Assembly (NCBI GenBank): GCA_017557005.1
Contig: JAFZFZ010000103.1
Coordinates: 1 to 64,000 of the forward strand
Source of the DNA: Bacteroidaceae bacterium
GTDB taxonomy: Bacteria > Bacteroidota > Bacteroidia > Bacteroidales > Bacteroidaceae
Direction of reading: 5' to 3'
Length of the DNA: 64,000 bases
The position numbers and the translations under genes were made by a program. Below are positions 8,545 to 17,490 of the stretch, piece by piece (within the stretch, counting starts at the first letter, position 1; the number at the start of each line of letters is the position of its first letter). The notes under the pieces were generated by a model that ran no database searches, was not told where the DNA came from, and saw only the letters and a list, made by a program, of their open reading frames with translations.

Positions 8545-8627
8545 TAACTTTGCAACATAGTTGCGAAGATAGGCTGCACCCGTTGAAAATAAAAACGAGT
8601 TTTATTCACTCGTTTGCACTATCTTTG
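8545..8627 (+). promoter_or_regulatory. Promoter-hairpin repeat module upstream of the acyl-ACP thioesterase
   Basis: TAACTTTG (8545-8552) runs into a 5-bp hairpin GCAAC-ATA-GTTGC (8552-8564), then the linker GAAGATAGGCTGCACC, then a dyad round 8585-8607 and a second promoter box TATCTTTG (8620-8627). Order and spacing match the modules at dxs and lysS. The second box is well placed for the gene starting at 8657. Confidence 0.65.
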
Positions 8628-8656
8628 CCATTGACAAATTAAAACTAAAACGAAAG

Positions 8657-9403
8657 ATGCAAATGAAATCACTCATCGAAAAATATCCCTTTGAGGTGGA
8701 AACCTTCCAGGTGGACTATACAGGCGGACTCTCGTTCGGATTCCTCGCCAACAAGATGCTGATCACCGCTGGCAACCATGCCAACGAGCGCGGATTCGGC
8801 AAGGAACGACTCAGCGCCGACGGCAAGACGTGGGTACTCTCGCGACTCGCCATAGAGATGGATGCCTACCCCAACGAGGGAGAGAAATACTACGTGGAGA
8901 CCTGGGTGGAGGGGGTAAACCGCCTCTTCACATCGCGTAACTTCCGCGTGCTGGACAAGAACGACAACATCATCGGTCACGCTCGCTCTACCTGGGCACT
9001 GATCGATATGGAGACACGCCAGCCGGCCGACCTCACCACATTGTACGATGGCGAACTGGCGGCATACAGCTGCGACGAGCCCTGCCCCATCAAAGGCGTG
9101 AGCCGTGCACGCGTGACCACCACGGAGCCCGCAGGCGAATTCGTGCCGCTCTACTGCGATATCGACTACAACGGACACCTCAATAGTGTAAAGTACATCG
9201 AGCACATTCTCAATGAGTTGCCGCTCGACATCTTCCGCACCCACACCGTACACCGCGTGGAGGTGAGCTACAGTGCCGAATGCTTCTACCGTGAGCGCCT
9301 TGCCGTATACATCGACAAAAAAGGCGACGACCACGAATACGATGTGGAGATACGCAAGGAGGCTGGCGAAGTGGCTTGCCGCGCCAAGATTATATTCAAG
9401 TAG
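8657..9403 (+). CDS. Acyl-ACP thioesterase
   Basis: A 248-residue double hot-dog protein of the FatA/FatB family (PF01643), which releases fatty acids from acyl-carrier protein in the cytoplasm. The N-terminal hot-dog has the long helix with WVLSRLAIEMDAYP and the WVEGVNRLFTSRNF strand. The C-terminal repeat has IDYNGHLNSVKYIEHIL, with the Asn-His pair used in catalysis. ATG 8657 is preceded by a purine stretch (ACGAAAG); ATG 8663 is possible. It heads a probable operon with the antiporter (50 bases later) and mnmD. Confidence 0.9.
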   Translation: MQMKSLIEKYPFEVETFQVDYTGGLSFGFLANKMLITAGNHANERGFGKERLSADGKTWVLSRLAIEMDAYPNEGEKYYVETWVEGVNRLFTSRNFRVLDKNDNIIGHARSTWALIDMETRQPADLTTLYDGELAAYSCDEPCPIKGVSRARVTTTEPAGEFVPLYCDIDYNGHLNSVKYIEHILNELPLDIFRTHTVHRVEVSYSAECFYRERLAVYIDKKGDDHEYDVEIRKEAGEVACRAKIIFK

Positions 9404-9453
9404 TAGCTATTACTCTGACTGCTCGGAGAAATCATAATTCAGAATTAAAATAC

Positions 9454-10722
9454 ATGCTCGCCCTCTCACCCATCCTCGTCTTTATGGCCGTATACCTTGC
9501 CGGCTCGCTGCTGGCAGGCGACTTCTACAAGGTGCCGCTTACGACGGCCTTCCTCGCCGCCTCGGCCTATGCCGTATGCATCACTCCGCGCCTCAAGCTG
9601 AAGGAGCGCATCGCCATCTTCTCCCGTGGAGCCGGCGATGAGAACATGATGCTTATGGTGTGGATATTCATCCTGGCCGGAGCCTTCGCGCAGTCGGCCA
9701 AGCAGATGGGAGCCATCGACGCTACGGTAAACCTCACGCTACGCATGCTACCCGAGGGTATGCTGCTGCCGGGACTCTTCCTTGCGGCCTGCTTCATATC
9801 GCTCTCGGTGGGCACATCGGTGGGTACCGTAGTGGCGCTCACACCGGTTGCCGTGGGCATTGCCGAGCAGACGGGTGGCACACTGCCACTAATCGTGGCT
9901 ATCGTGGTGGGCGGAGCCTTCTTTGGCGATAACCTCTCCTTCATATCGGACACGACTATCGTGGCTACGCAGACGCAAGGTTGCCGCATGAATGATAAGT
10001 TTAAGGCAAACATCAGCATTGCTGCCCCGGCGGCCATCATCGCACTCGTCATCTACATCATCTTGGGACGCAGCATAGAGGTGCCGTCGCAAGTGCCGCT
10101 ACTGGAATGGTATAAGGTGATTCCCTATGTGGCCGTGTTGGTTTTGGCTCTGGTAGGACTCAACGTGCTGGCCGTGCTGGCCATAGGCATCCTGCTGGCT
10201 GGGGGCATAGGTATCTGCTGCGGTAGCTTCGATGCCATGAGTTGGATGAGTGCCATGGGAGAGGGTATCCTGGGCATGAGCGAGCTCATCATCGTGACAC
10301 TACTCGCGGGAGGCATGCTGGCACTGATACGCCATAATGGGGGTATCGACTACCTCATACGCTTGCTCACCCGCCGCATCAGCGGAGTGCGTGGAGCAAA
10401 GTTTACCATTGCATTGCTCGTGATTTTGGCCGACCTGTGCACAGCCAACAACACCATTGCACTCATCACCGTGGGACCCATGGCTCGCGACATTGCCGAC
10501 CGCTATGGCGTGGATCATCGCGTGAGCGCTTCGTTGCTCGACACCTTCAGTTGCTTTGCCCAAGGACTCATCCCCTACGGTGCACAGCTCTTGATGGCTG
10601 CCGGACTTGCTGCCATCACTCCGTTCGAGATTATCGGCTACCTGTACTATCCCATCATCTTGGGTGTGATAGCCGTATTGGCCATCCTATTCAACTTTCC
10701 CCGCCGCTATGCAAAAGCTTGA
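9454..10722 (+). CDS. Na+/H+ antiporter, NhaC family
   Basis: A 422-residue inner-membrane protein with about 11 hydrophobic segments. NhaC landmarks are SLSVGTSVGTVVALTPVA, GGAFFGDNLSFISDTTI and, in the second half, DLCTANNTIALITVGPMA and DTFSCFAQGLIPYGAQ. It exchanges external protons for cytoplasmic sodium, serving pH and sodium homeostasis. The frame opens earlier (9376), inside the thioesterase gene, but the ATG at 9454 gives the natural membrane-protein start. It overlaps mnmD by 14 bases. Confidence 0.92.
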   Translation: MLALSPILVFMAVYLAGSLLAGDFYKVPLTTAFLAASAYAVCITPRLKLKERIAIFSRGAGDENMMLMVWIFILAGAFAQSAKQMGAIDATVNLTLRMLPEGMLLPGLFLAACFISLSVGTSVGTVVALTPVAVGIAEQTGGTLPLIVAIVVGGAFFGDNLSFISDTTIVATQTQGCRMNDKFKANISIAAPAAIIALVIYIILGRSIEVPSQVPLLEWYKVIPYVAVLVLALVGLNVLAVLAIGILLAGGIGICCGSFDAMSWMSAMGEGILGMSELIIVTLLAGGMLALIRHNGGIDYLIRLLTRRISGVRGAKFTIALLVILADLCTANNTIALITVGPMARDIADRYGVDHRVSASLLDTFSCFAQGLIPYGAQLLMAAGLAAITPFEIIGYLYYPIILGVIAVLAILFNFPRRYAKA

Positions 10723-11377
10723 GGTGCAGCGTACTGACGATGGCTCGGCTACACTATTCGTGCCCGAACTTGATGAGCATTACCACTCAGTGAAGGGGGC
10801 ATATACCGAGGCGCTACACATCTACCGCGACTGCGCCTATCTGCATGCTGCCGAGAGCATCGGTGAGCGTCCATTGCGACTGCTCGAGATTGGCTTCGGC
10901 ACCGGACTCAACGCTGCGGTCACCGCCATGGCTGCCACGACTGAGCGCCCCGTGCACTACATCACACTGGAGAAGTACCCCGTAGAGCCCGAGCTCATTG
11001 CGAGCTTGGACTATGAGCATATCGTGGATGCTACGCTGCTGACTGCCATCCATGCCGCACCATGGGAGGAACCCACAGCCATCACACCTCACTTCACCCT
11101 CGAAAAACGATGCTGCGACCTGCTCGCCTCTCCCCTCCCCGATGCCATCGACATCGTGTACTTTGATGCCTTTGCCCCTGAAAAGCAACCCGAGATGTGG
11201 AGTGCCGAGATCTTTGCCCGCATCTACCAAGCCATGCGCCCCGCAGGAGTGCTCACCACCTATTGTGCCAAGGGGGCCATACGCCGCTTGCTGCAAGCCA
11301 CAGGCTTCAGCGTGGAGCGACTTGCAGGTCCCATAGGTGGAAAGAGAGAGATATTGAGGGCAACAAAGGGGGAGTGA
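10709..11377 (+). CDS. mnmD: tRNA 5-methylaminomethyl-2-thiouridine methyltransferase MnmD
   Basis: A 222-residue stand-alone methyltransferase equal to the N-terminal domain of MnmC; the FAD oxidase domain is absent. SAM-binding motif LEIGFGTGLNA, then the family signature YFDAFAPEKQPEMW and a C-terminal GGKREIL. It methylates the wobble nm5(s2)U34 of tRNAs to mnm5(s2)U. The start overlaps the last 14 bases of the antiporter gene, indicating translational coupling. Confidence 0.92.
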   Translation: MQKLEVQRTDDGSATLFVPELDEHYHSVKGAYTEALHIYRDCAYLHAAESIGERPLRLLEIGFGTGLNAAVTAMAATTERPVHYITLEKYPVEPELIASLDYEHIVDATLLTAIHAAPWEEPTAITPHFTLEKRCCDLLASPLPDAIDIVYFDAFAPEKQPEMWSAEIFARIYQAMRPAGVLTTYCAKGAIRRLLQATGFSVERLAGPIGGKREILRATKGE

Positions 11378-11422
11378 TGGGGTGTTCGCTCAGTAGATTT
11401 TACAAATTCATTCGGCTAGCAC

Positions 11423-11513
11423 TACCTTTAATCTGCTTTGCAGCTTGAAATTAGGATGCGGCTCAGAAATACTCAAATAAATTTGGTATTTCATTCACCT
11501 TGCACTAATTTTG
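11423..11513 (+). promoter_or_regulatory. Promoter-hairpin repeat module upstream of dxs
   Basis: A partial first unit gives TACCTTTA (11423-11430), hairpin CTGC-TTT-GCAG (11433-11443) and linker GAAATTAGGATGCGGCTC. The full second unit has a dyad pairing 11466-11478 with 11481-11492 (one bulged T), TTTG at 11482-11485, a 20-base spacer and TAATTTTG at 11506-11513, 20 bases before the dxs ATG. Confidence 0.75.
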
Positions 11514-11533
11514 TAAAATAATCTTTATCCAAG

Positions 11534-13426
11534 ATGAGTAAAGAAACGTGTAAGAACATACTGAACACCATACAATATCCTGACGACCTGAGAAAGCTCA
11601 AGTTGTCACAACTCCCCCAACTGTGCGAAGAGTTGCGCCAATTCATCATCGCAGAGTTGTCGCAAAACCCCGGACACTTTGGCTCTACACTCGGCGTCAT
11701 CGAACTCACCGTAGCATTGCACTACGTATTCAACACGCCCAATGACCGACTCGTGTGGGACGTAGGTCACCAAGCCTATGCACACAAGATACTCACGGGC
11801 CGTCGCGAGCAATTCCATACCAATCGTAAGTACAAGGGACTGAAGCCCTTCCCCTCACCCGAGGAAAGTGAGTACGATACCTTCACCTGCGGACATGCGT
11901 CGAACTCGATTTCCGCAGCACTCGGTATGGCCGTGGCTGCCAAGAAGCAGGGCGAAGACAAGCGTCGCGTGGTGGCCATCATTGGCGATGGTGCCATGAG
12001 TGGCGGATTGGCTTTTGAGGGACTTAACAACGTATCGGAGAGCGACAATGACATGCTCATCATCCTCAACGACAACAAGATATCTATCGACCGTTCCGTG
12101 GGCGGATTCAAGAAATACCTGCTCAGCCTCACCACAGCACCCACCTACAACAAGTGGCGCTACCGCTTTGGCAAGGTATTGGGCAAGTTGGGCTTGATGA
12201 AGGGAGGAGGCCGCGAGCGCATCATCCGCTTCAACAACAGCGTGAAGTCGCTACTCACCAAGCAGCAAAACATCTTTGAAGGCATGAACATCCGCTACTT
12301 TGGCCCGGTTAACGGACACGACGTAGTAGAATTGGTACACGCCCTGCGCAACATCAAGGACATGCGCGGCCCCAAGATGCTGCACATACATACCATCAAG
12401 GGTAAGGGCTTCGCATCGGCCGAAGAGAACCCCACCGAGTGGCATGCTCCGGGCCTATTCGACGCGGAGACAGGTGAGCGCTTCGAGTCAAGCGATGAGA
12501 ACAAGCCACCACGCTTCCAGGATGTATTTGGACACACCGTACTGGAGCTGGCTCAGCAAAACAAGAAGATCGTTGGCGTCACCCCTGCCATGCCCACAGG
12601 ATGCTCGCTCAACATCATGATGGAGAAACTCCCCTGCCGCTGCTTCGACGTAGGCATTGCCGAGGGACATGCCGTGACCTTCTCGGGCGGTATGGCCAAG
12701 GATGGACTCATCCCCTTCTGCAACATCTACTCATCGTTCTTGCAGCGTGCCTACGACAACATCATACACGACGTAGCTATCAGCCGTTCGAACGTGGTGC
12801 TCTGCATCGACCGTGGCGGACTAGTAGGCGAAGATGGCGCCACACACCATGGAGCCTTCGACCTGGCCTTCTTGCGCCCCATACCGAACCTCACCATTGC
12901 TGCGCCCTACGACGAACACGAGCTGCGCAAGCTCATGTATACCGCACAGTTGCCCGACAAGGGTCCCTTTGCTATCCGCTACCCCCGCGGTCGCGGTAAA
13001 CTGGTCGACTGGCGCTGTCCCTTCGAGGAACTTCCCATCGGCAAGGGTCGTTGCCTGCGCGAGGGTAACGGCGTGGCTATCCTCAGCATAGGTTCTGTTG
13101 GCAACCTCGCAGCCGAGGCTATCGACCGCGTAGAGAAGCAGGGCATCAGCGTTGCTCACTACGACATGCGCTTCCTCAAGCCCATCGACGAGGAGATACT
13201 GCACGAGGTGGGCCGCAAGTTTAAGCGCGTCATCACACTGGAGAACGGCACCATCAAGGGCGGACTCGGTAGCGCTGTGCTGGAGTTTATGGCCGACCAC
13301 GGATACCAGCCTCACATCACCCGCTTGGGCCTGCCCGATGAGTTTATCGAACACGGCTCCGTACCCGAGCTATGCCGCCTATGCGGTATCGATGTGGAGA
13401 GCATCGTGAAGGAGATAGTAAAGTAA
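11534..13426 (+). CDS. dxs: 1-deoxy-D-xylulose-5-phosphate synthase
   Basis: A 630-residue thiamine-diphosphate enzyme that condenses pyruvate and glyceraldehyde 3-phosphate, the first step of the MEP isoprenoid pathway; it also feeds thiamine and pyridoxal synthesis. Visible are [36 protein letters not shown], the ThDP motif [16 protein letters not shown], the pyrimidine-domain [13 protein letters not shown] and the C-terminal transketolase domain with [10 protein letters not shown]. Length is standard. It leads a run with trkA (66-base gap) and trkH, and its promoter lies in a repeat module. Confidence 0.97.
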   Translation: MSKETCKNILNTIQYPDDLRKLKLSQLPQLCEELRQFIIAELSQNPGHFGSTLGVIELTVALHYVFNTPNDRLVWDVGHQAYAHKILTGRREQFHTNRKYKGLKPFPSPEESEYDTFTCGHASNSISAALGMAVAAKKQGEDKRRVVAIIGDGAMSGGLAFEGLNNVSESDNDMLIILNDNKISIDRSVGGFKKYLLSLTTAPTYNKWRYRFGKVLGKLGLMKGGGRERIIRFNNSVKSLLTKQQNIFEGMNIRYFGPVNGHDVVELVHALRNIKDMRGPKMLHIHTIKGKGFASAEENPTEWHAPGLFDAETGERFESSDENKPPRFQDVFGHTVLELAQQNKKIVGVTPAMPTGCSLNIMMEKLPCRCFDVGIAEGHAVTFSGGMAKDGLIPFCNIYSSFLQRAYDNIIHDVAISRSNVVLCIDRGGLVGEDGATHHGAFDLAFLRPIPNLTIAAPYDEHELRKLMYTAQLPDKGPFAIRYPRGRGKLVDWRCPFEELPIGKGRCLREGNGVAILSIGSVGNLAAEAIDRVEKQGISVAHYDMRFLKPIDEEILHEVGRKFKRVITLENGTIKGGLGSAVLEFMADHGYQPHITRLGLPDEFIEHGSVPELCRLCGIDVESIVKEIVK

Positions 13427-13492
13427 CGAGATTTTAGGAACACCGGATTGCCCGGAGCTCCTGGGAAACAAGAATAACAAACAACTGAGCCA

Positions 13493-14830
13493 ATGAAAAT
13501 CATCATCGCCGGTGCTGGCGCCGTAGGTACACACCTTGCCAAGATGCTCTCTGATGAGCGACACGACATCGTGCTCATTGATGAAGGCGAAGAGCGATTG
13601 TCAAGCCTTGAGTCGAACTTCGACCTCATGACACTCGTCGCACGCCCCACCTCGATAAGCAGCCTCAAGGATGCCGGAGCGGCCGATGCAGACCTCTTCA
13701 TTGCCGTTACCCCCGAGGAGAGCACCAATATCACCTCGTGCATACTGGCCCACTCGCTCGGCGCCAAAAAGACCGTAGCGCGCATCGACAACTACGAGTA
13801 CCTGCAACCCAAGAACAAGGAGTTCTTCAAGAACCTCGGCGTAGACTCTCTCATCTATCCTGAGATGCTGGCAGCCAAGGAGATTGCCGACGGACTACAC
13901 CTGAGCTGGATACGCCAATGGTGGGAGTTTAGCGGTGGAGCACTCGTGATGCTCGGCGTCAAGCTGCGCGACAATGCACTGATCCTCGACACCCCCATCT
14001 ACCAGCTCAAGAAGGAGCAACCTTACCATATCGTGACCATCAAGCGACAAGGCGAAACCATTATCCCCGGTGGTGTCGATGTATTGAAAGCAGGCGATAT
14101 CGTATACTTCATGACCTCGAAGCGCTCGTTGCCCTACATCCGTAAGATCACAGGCAAGGAGGCTCACTCCACCATACGCAACATCATGATCATGGGCGGT
14201 AGCCGCATCGCCATGCGTGCCACCCAGCTCGTGAGCGACGCCATGAGCGTCAAGGTCATCGAGAGCGACTACAACCGCTGCCACTGGTTTACCGACATGG
14301 TGGACGATAGCGTCATGGTCATCAATGGTGATGGACGCGACTACGAACTGCTCAGCGAGGAAGGTATCAGCGAGGTGGACGCCTTCGTAGCGCTCACCGA
14401 CAATTCAGAGACCAACATCCTCGCCTGCTTAGCAGCCAAGCGCATGGGCGTATTCAAGACCATTGCCGAAGTTGAAAACATCGACTACATCGGTATGGCC
14501 GAGAGCCTCGACATAGGCGCCGTCATCAACAAGAAGAAGATTGCCGCCAGCTACATCTACCAGCTACTGCTCGATGCCGATGTGGAGAACGTCAAGTGCC
14601 TCACCTTCGCCAATGCCGACGTGGCCGAATTTATTGTCAAGGAGAACGCCCGCGTCACCCGCACTCAAGTGAAAGACATCAACCTACCCAAGGGAGCCAC
14701 CATCGGCGGACTCGTACGTGGCGAAGAGGGTATCCTCGTTACCGGTAACACACAGATACAGGCTGGCGACCACGTTGTCGTATTCTGCCTCACATCTATG
14801 ATTAAACGATTAGAAAAATATTTCAATTGA
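13493..14830 (+). CDS. trkA: Trk potassium transporter, regulatory subunit TrkA
   Basis: A 445-residue peripheral membrane protein with two RCK_N-RCK_C halves. The first Rossmann half opens with IIIAGAGAVGTHLAK and ends its nucleotide site with DEGEERL; the second begins about residue 230 with IMIMGGSRIAMRATQ. It binds NAD(H) and gates TrkH. The gene runs into trkH with a 4-base ATTGA-type overlap, and in this phylum dxs-trkA-trkH are commonly adjacent. Confidence 0.95.
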   Translation: MKIIIAGAGAVGTHLAKMLSDERHDIVLIDEGEERLSSLESNFDLMTLVARPTSISSLKDAGAADADLFIAVTPEESTNITSCILAHSLGAKKTVARIDNYEYLQPKNKEFFKNLGVDSLIYPEMLAAKEIADGLHLSWIRQWWEFSGGALVMLGVKLRDNALILDTPIYQLKKEQPYHIVTIKRQGETIIPGGVDVLKAGDIVYFMTSKRSLPYIRKITGKEAHSTIRNIMIMGGSRIAMRATQLVSDAMSVKVIESDYNRCHWFTDMVDDSVMVINGDGRDYELLSEEGISEVDAFVALTDNSETNILACLAAKRMGVFKTIAEVENIDYIGMAESLDIGAVINKKKIAASYIYQLLLDADVENVKCLTFANADVAEFIVKENARVTRTQVKDINLPKGATIGGLVRGEEGILVTGNTQIQAGDHVVVFCLTSMIKRLEKYFN

Positions 14831-16281
14831 TCCATTTCCGCACCATATTCCGCATCATAGGTACCTTGCTGCTCCTGCTGGCAGGCGTGTTCTTCGTGCT
14901 GGGGCTCGTATCGCCACTCTTCAAGGGAAACGACCTCTTCAGTTTCCTTGTATCGTCGTTTTTTACGGCCTTCGTAGCGCTATGGTTCCTCATCTTCGGT
15001 AAGGGTAGTAAGGCGGAATTTTCGAGACGCGACAGCTACATCACCATCACCTTCTGCTGGATAGCTTTTGCCCTGTTTGGATCACTCCCCTACTGGCTGG
15101 GCGGCCACATCCCCAGCTTCACCGATGCCTTCTTCGAGTCCATGTCGGGCTTTACCACCACCGGTGCCTCCATCCTCGACAACATCGACAGCCAGCCCCA
15201 CACCCTGCTCCTATGGCGTAGCATCACTCAATGGCTGGGCGGATTGGGTATCGTATTCTTCACCGTCGCTATCCTCCCCATCTTCGGCATCGACAAGGTG
15301 CAGCTCTTTGCCGCTGAGGCCACAGGCGTAGCCCAGCGCAAGGTACACTCACGCGTGACGGTAGGTTCACGATGGATATTCGGCATATACATGTTGCTCA
15401 CCACCGCCTGCGCAGTCACGCTCAAGTTGTGCGGTATGAATTGGTTTGACGCTGTCAACCATGCCCTTACGACCATCGCTACGAGCGGATTCTCAACGCA
15501 CCAAGCGGGTATTGCCGCCTTCGACTCGGCACGCATCGAGTATGTGCTCACACTCTTCATGTTTCTCAGCGGTATCAACTACACGCTGCTCTTCCTCTTG
15601 CTCTTCAAGGGCAAGATACGTGCATTGTACCGCAACACAGAGTTTCGCGTGTACCTCTTCACTGTATTGGGCTTCACGACCATAATCACCATCGGTCTGC
15701 TCGCACAAGGCAACATCGGTTTTGAGAAAGCGCTGCGCGTATCGCTCTTCCAAGTCATATCACTGCAGACTACCACGGGCTACGCCACCGCCGACTACAC
15801 CTTGTGGCCCCCCTATCTGTGGATGCTACTCAGCTTCGTCATGTTCTTCGGTGCTTGCGGAGGCTCCTCTACCGGTGCTATGAAATGTGGCCGCGTAGCC
15901 ATCTTAGCTAAGAGTATCCGTGGCGAGTTTCACCGCATCCTCCACCCAAATGCTGTCATCCCCGTACGCATGGAAGGCAACGTCATCAGTCAGGACACGC
16001 GTGCCACCGTGCTCACCTTCACCTGCCTCTACTTCCTACTCATCTTTGTAGGATGGTTTGCCTTCATGGTGATGGGACTCGACTTTGTTGAGGGATATAG
16101 CATCTCGGTTAGCTGCGTGGGAAACATCGGCCCTGCCCTCGGCACCTTAGGCCCCGCCTATTCATGGAGCGCCCTACCCGCCTCGGCTAAATGGCTCAGT
16201 ACACTGCTCATGCTCATCGGCCGTCTTGAGCTCTTCACCATCTTGCTCATGTTCACCTCTACATTCTGGAAGAAACGATAA
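14827..16281 (+). CDS. trkH: Trk potassium channel-forming subunit TrkH
   Basis: A 484-residue inner-membrane protein of four M1-P-M2 repeats. The four selectivity loops are visible: SGFTTTGASI, TIATSGFST, LQTTTGYAT and SCVGNIGPALG. The only sensible start is TTG at 14827, sharing bases with the trkA stop (TTGA), since no in-frame ATG occurs before the first pore loop; rare-start coupling with trkA is the likely reason. With TrkA it forms the low-affinity potassium uptake system. No clear terminator follows in the 121 bases before the convergent gene. Confidence 0.94.
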   Translation: MIHFRTIFRIIGTLLLLLAGVFFVLGLVSPLFKGNDLFSFLVSSFFTAFVALWFLIFGKGSKAEFSRRDSYITITFCWIAFALFGSLPYWLGGHIPSFTDAFFESMSGFTTTGASILDNIDSQPHTLLLWRSITQWLGGLGIVFFTVAILPIFGIDKVQLFAAEATGVAQRKVHSRVTVGSRWIFGIYMLLTTACAVTLKLCGMNWFDAVNHALTTIATSGFSTHQAGIAAFDSARIEYVLTLFMFLSGINYTLLFLLLFKGKIRALYRNTEFRVYLFTVLGFTTIITIGLLAQGNIGFEKALRVSLFQVISLQTTTGYATADYTLWPPYLWMLLSFVMFFGACGGSSTGAMKCGRVAILAKSIRGEFHRILHPNAVIPVRMEGNVISQDTRATVLTFTCLYFLLIFVGWFAFMVMGLDFVEGYSISVSCVGNIGPALGTLGPAYSWSALPASAKWLSTLLMLIGRLELFTILLMFTSTFWKKR

Positions 16282-16402
16282 GAGGCGCGAAGCAATGGTG
16301 AGATTTCTCTCACGACTACTTCCTACATAAAGTCATCGACAAGCCTTGAAAAATCTGCGGCAAGCCTACTTATTTATTTAATCGTTGAGATAAATTTCGG
16401 CT

Positions 16403-17434
16403 TCAACCCTTGCCGCCGGAGTCGGGACAATTGCAGTCTTTGAGGAGCGTTAGCAGATGCTCCACATCGTGTTGGATGCGCTTGTAGCAAGGAGAATCCT
16501 CGTATTCGGTATTCTTGCGAAGCACTGACTCAATGGACTGAAGGCTATGATGATAGGCTGTGAGTTCGTTGCGATATTGCTGCTCGTGACAGGCGAGATG
16601 TCTTATCTCGGCCTCACGCTCACGACGCAGTCGCACGCAAACAGGGGTGAGCAGTTTGAGCACGACATTCTCCTTGAGGTGATGTCCCTGAATGAAGAGA
16701 TAAGCATTGTCGGGGGTTACGCCCAATTCCTCAAACTCGGGCTGCATAGCTTCGAGGTCGGCAGTGGCATGAGGATAGCGGCGCGCAAGCCAAGCGCGCT
16801 TCTTCTCTACGCGGAGGCGGAGCTGCTCAAGAGCCTCTTCGGGATGCGTCACGCTTACGGGGTCGAGGCGCACTACGCGGCAGAAGTCTTGCATTGAGAA
16901 TGGAGAAAGATCGCGCTTGCGGTAGAACCATACATTCCACAAGAAGAGAGGATAGATAATCTGCGAGTAGAGGCGGAAGAAGGCTGCAAAGTCAATGAGA
17001 GATCTATCGTTGAGAGTGCTCTGCACGCACACACCGTGCAGACTTTCGGCATAGCACTGGAAGTTCTCGATGGCATAGGCGTAGGTATGAAGCACATAGG
17101 GACTCTGAATAATACGGCGCGAAGTACCTGTAACGCCCTGCAGCAGATAGTCGTAATCGCTATCAACGCAAGCTATCATATGGCAACCAAGGCCCTGGCC
17201 AAGGTCGTTCATCATAGCCACCTTCTTACCCTTGGCAAGGGAGGTATTAGAGGGCAGCATTACCTGAAAGTAGTAACGCTCGGTATTATATTGGCTCAGC
17301 AGATGACTCCAAAACGACACATCATCGTAGCTCTCCACGTAGGCTACAATGCGCTTACGTGCACTCTTGGGGCGCAGACTATTGGCAGCGCCGATATAGA
17401 GTGAGTTGATACTATCAGTCAGTCGCTTAGCCAT
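16403..17434 (-). CDS. DUF4435 protein, TOPRIM-like partner of the upstream ATPase
   Basis: A 343-residue protein of the DUF4435 type. The TOPRIM-like metal site is visible as Glu34 (AYVESYDDVSFW) and the Asp91-x-Asp93 pair (CVDSDYDYL). The remainder is helical with many Arg/Lys. DUF4435 proteins occur next to ABC-type AAA ATPases, as in the AriB effector of the PARIS anti-phage system and OLD-like nucleases. Its partner lies 56 bases upstream on the same strand, separated by low-complexity repeats. Nuclease activity is inferred from the site, not shown. Confidence 0.75.
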   Translation of the reverse strand: MAKRLTDSINSLYIGAANSLRPKSARKRIVAYVESYDDVSFWSHLLSQYNTERYYFQVMLPSNTSLAKGKKVAMMNDLGQGLGCHMIACVDSDYDYLLQGVTGTSRRIIQSPYVLHTYAYAIENFQCYAESLHGVCVQSTLNDRSLIDFAAFFRLYSQIIYPLFLWNVWFYRKRDLSPFSMQDFCRVVRLDPVSVTHPEEALEQLRLRVEKKRAWLARRYPHATADLEAMQPEFEELGVTPDNAYLFIQGHHLKENVVLKLLTPVCVRLRREREAEIRHLACHEQQYRNELTAYHHSLQSIESVLRKNTEYEDSPCYKRIQHDVEHLLTLLKDCNCPDSGGKG

Positions 17435-17439
17435 TTTAT

Positions 17440-17485
17440 TCGTTGTGAGTTATGTTTTTTTTCAGAAAACTCCTAACTCCTAGTT
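17440..17485. repeat. AACTCCTAACTCCTAG repeat between ATPase and DUF4435 gene
   Basis: Short repeated words AACTCCTAACTCCTAGTTCC (17468-17487) lie in the 56-base gap between the two genes, another of the low-complexity families of this genome. Confidence 0.4.
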
Positions 17486-17490
17486 CCTAT

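Noticed and set aside
12821..13354. 177-codon minus-strand ORF
   Set aside because: Shadow of dxs.
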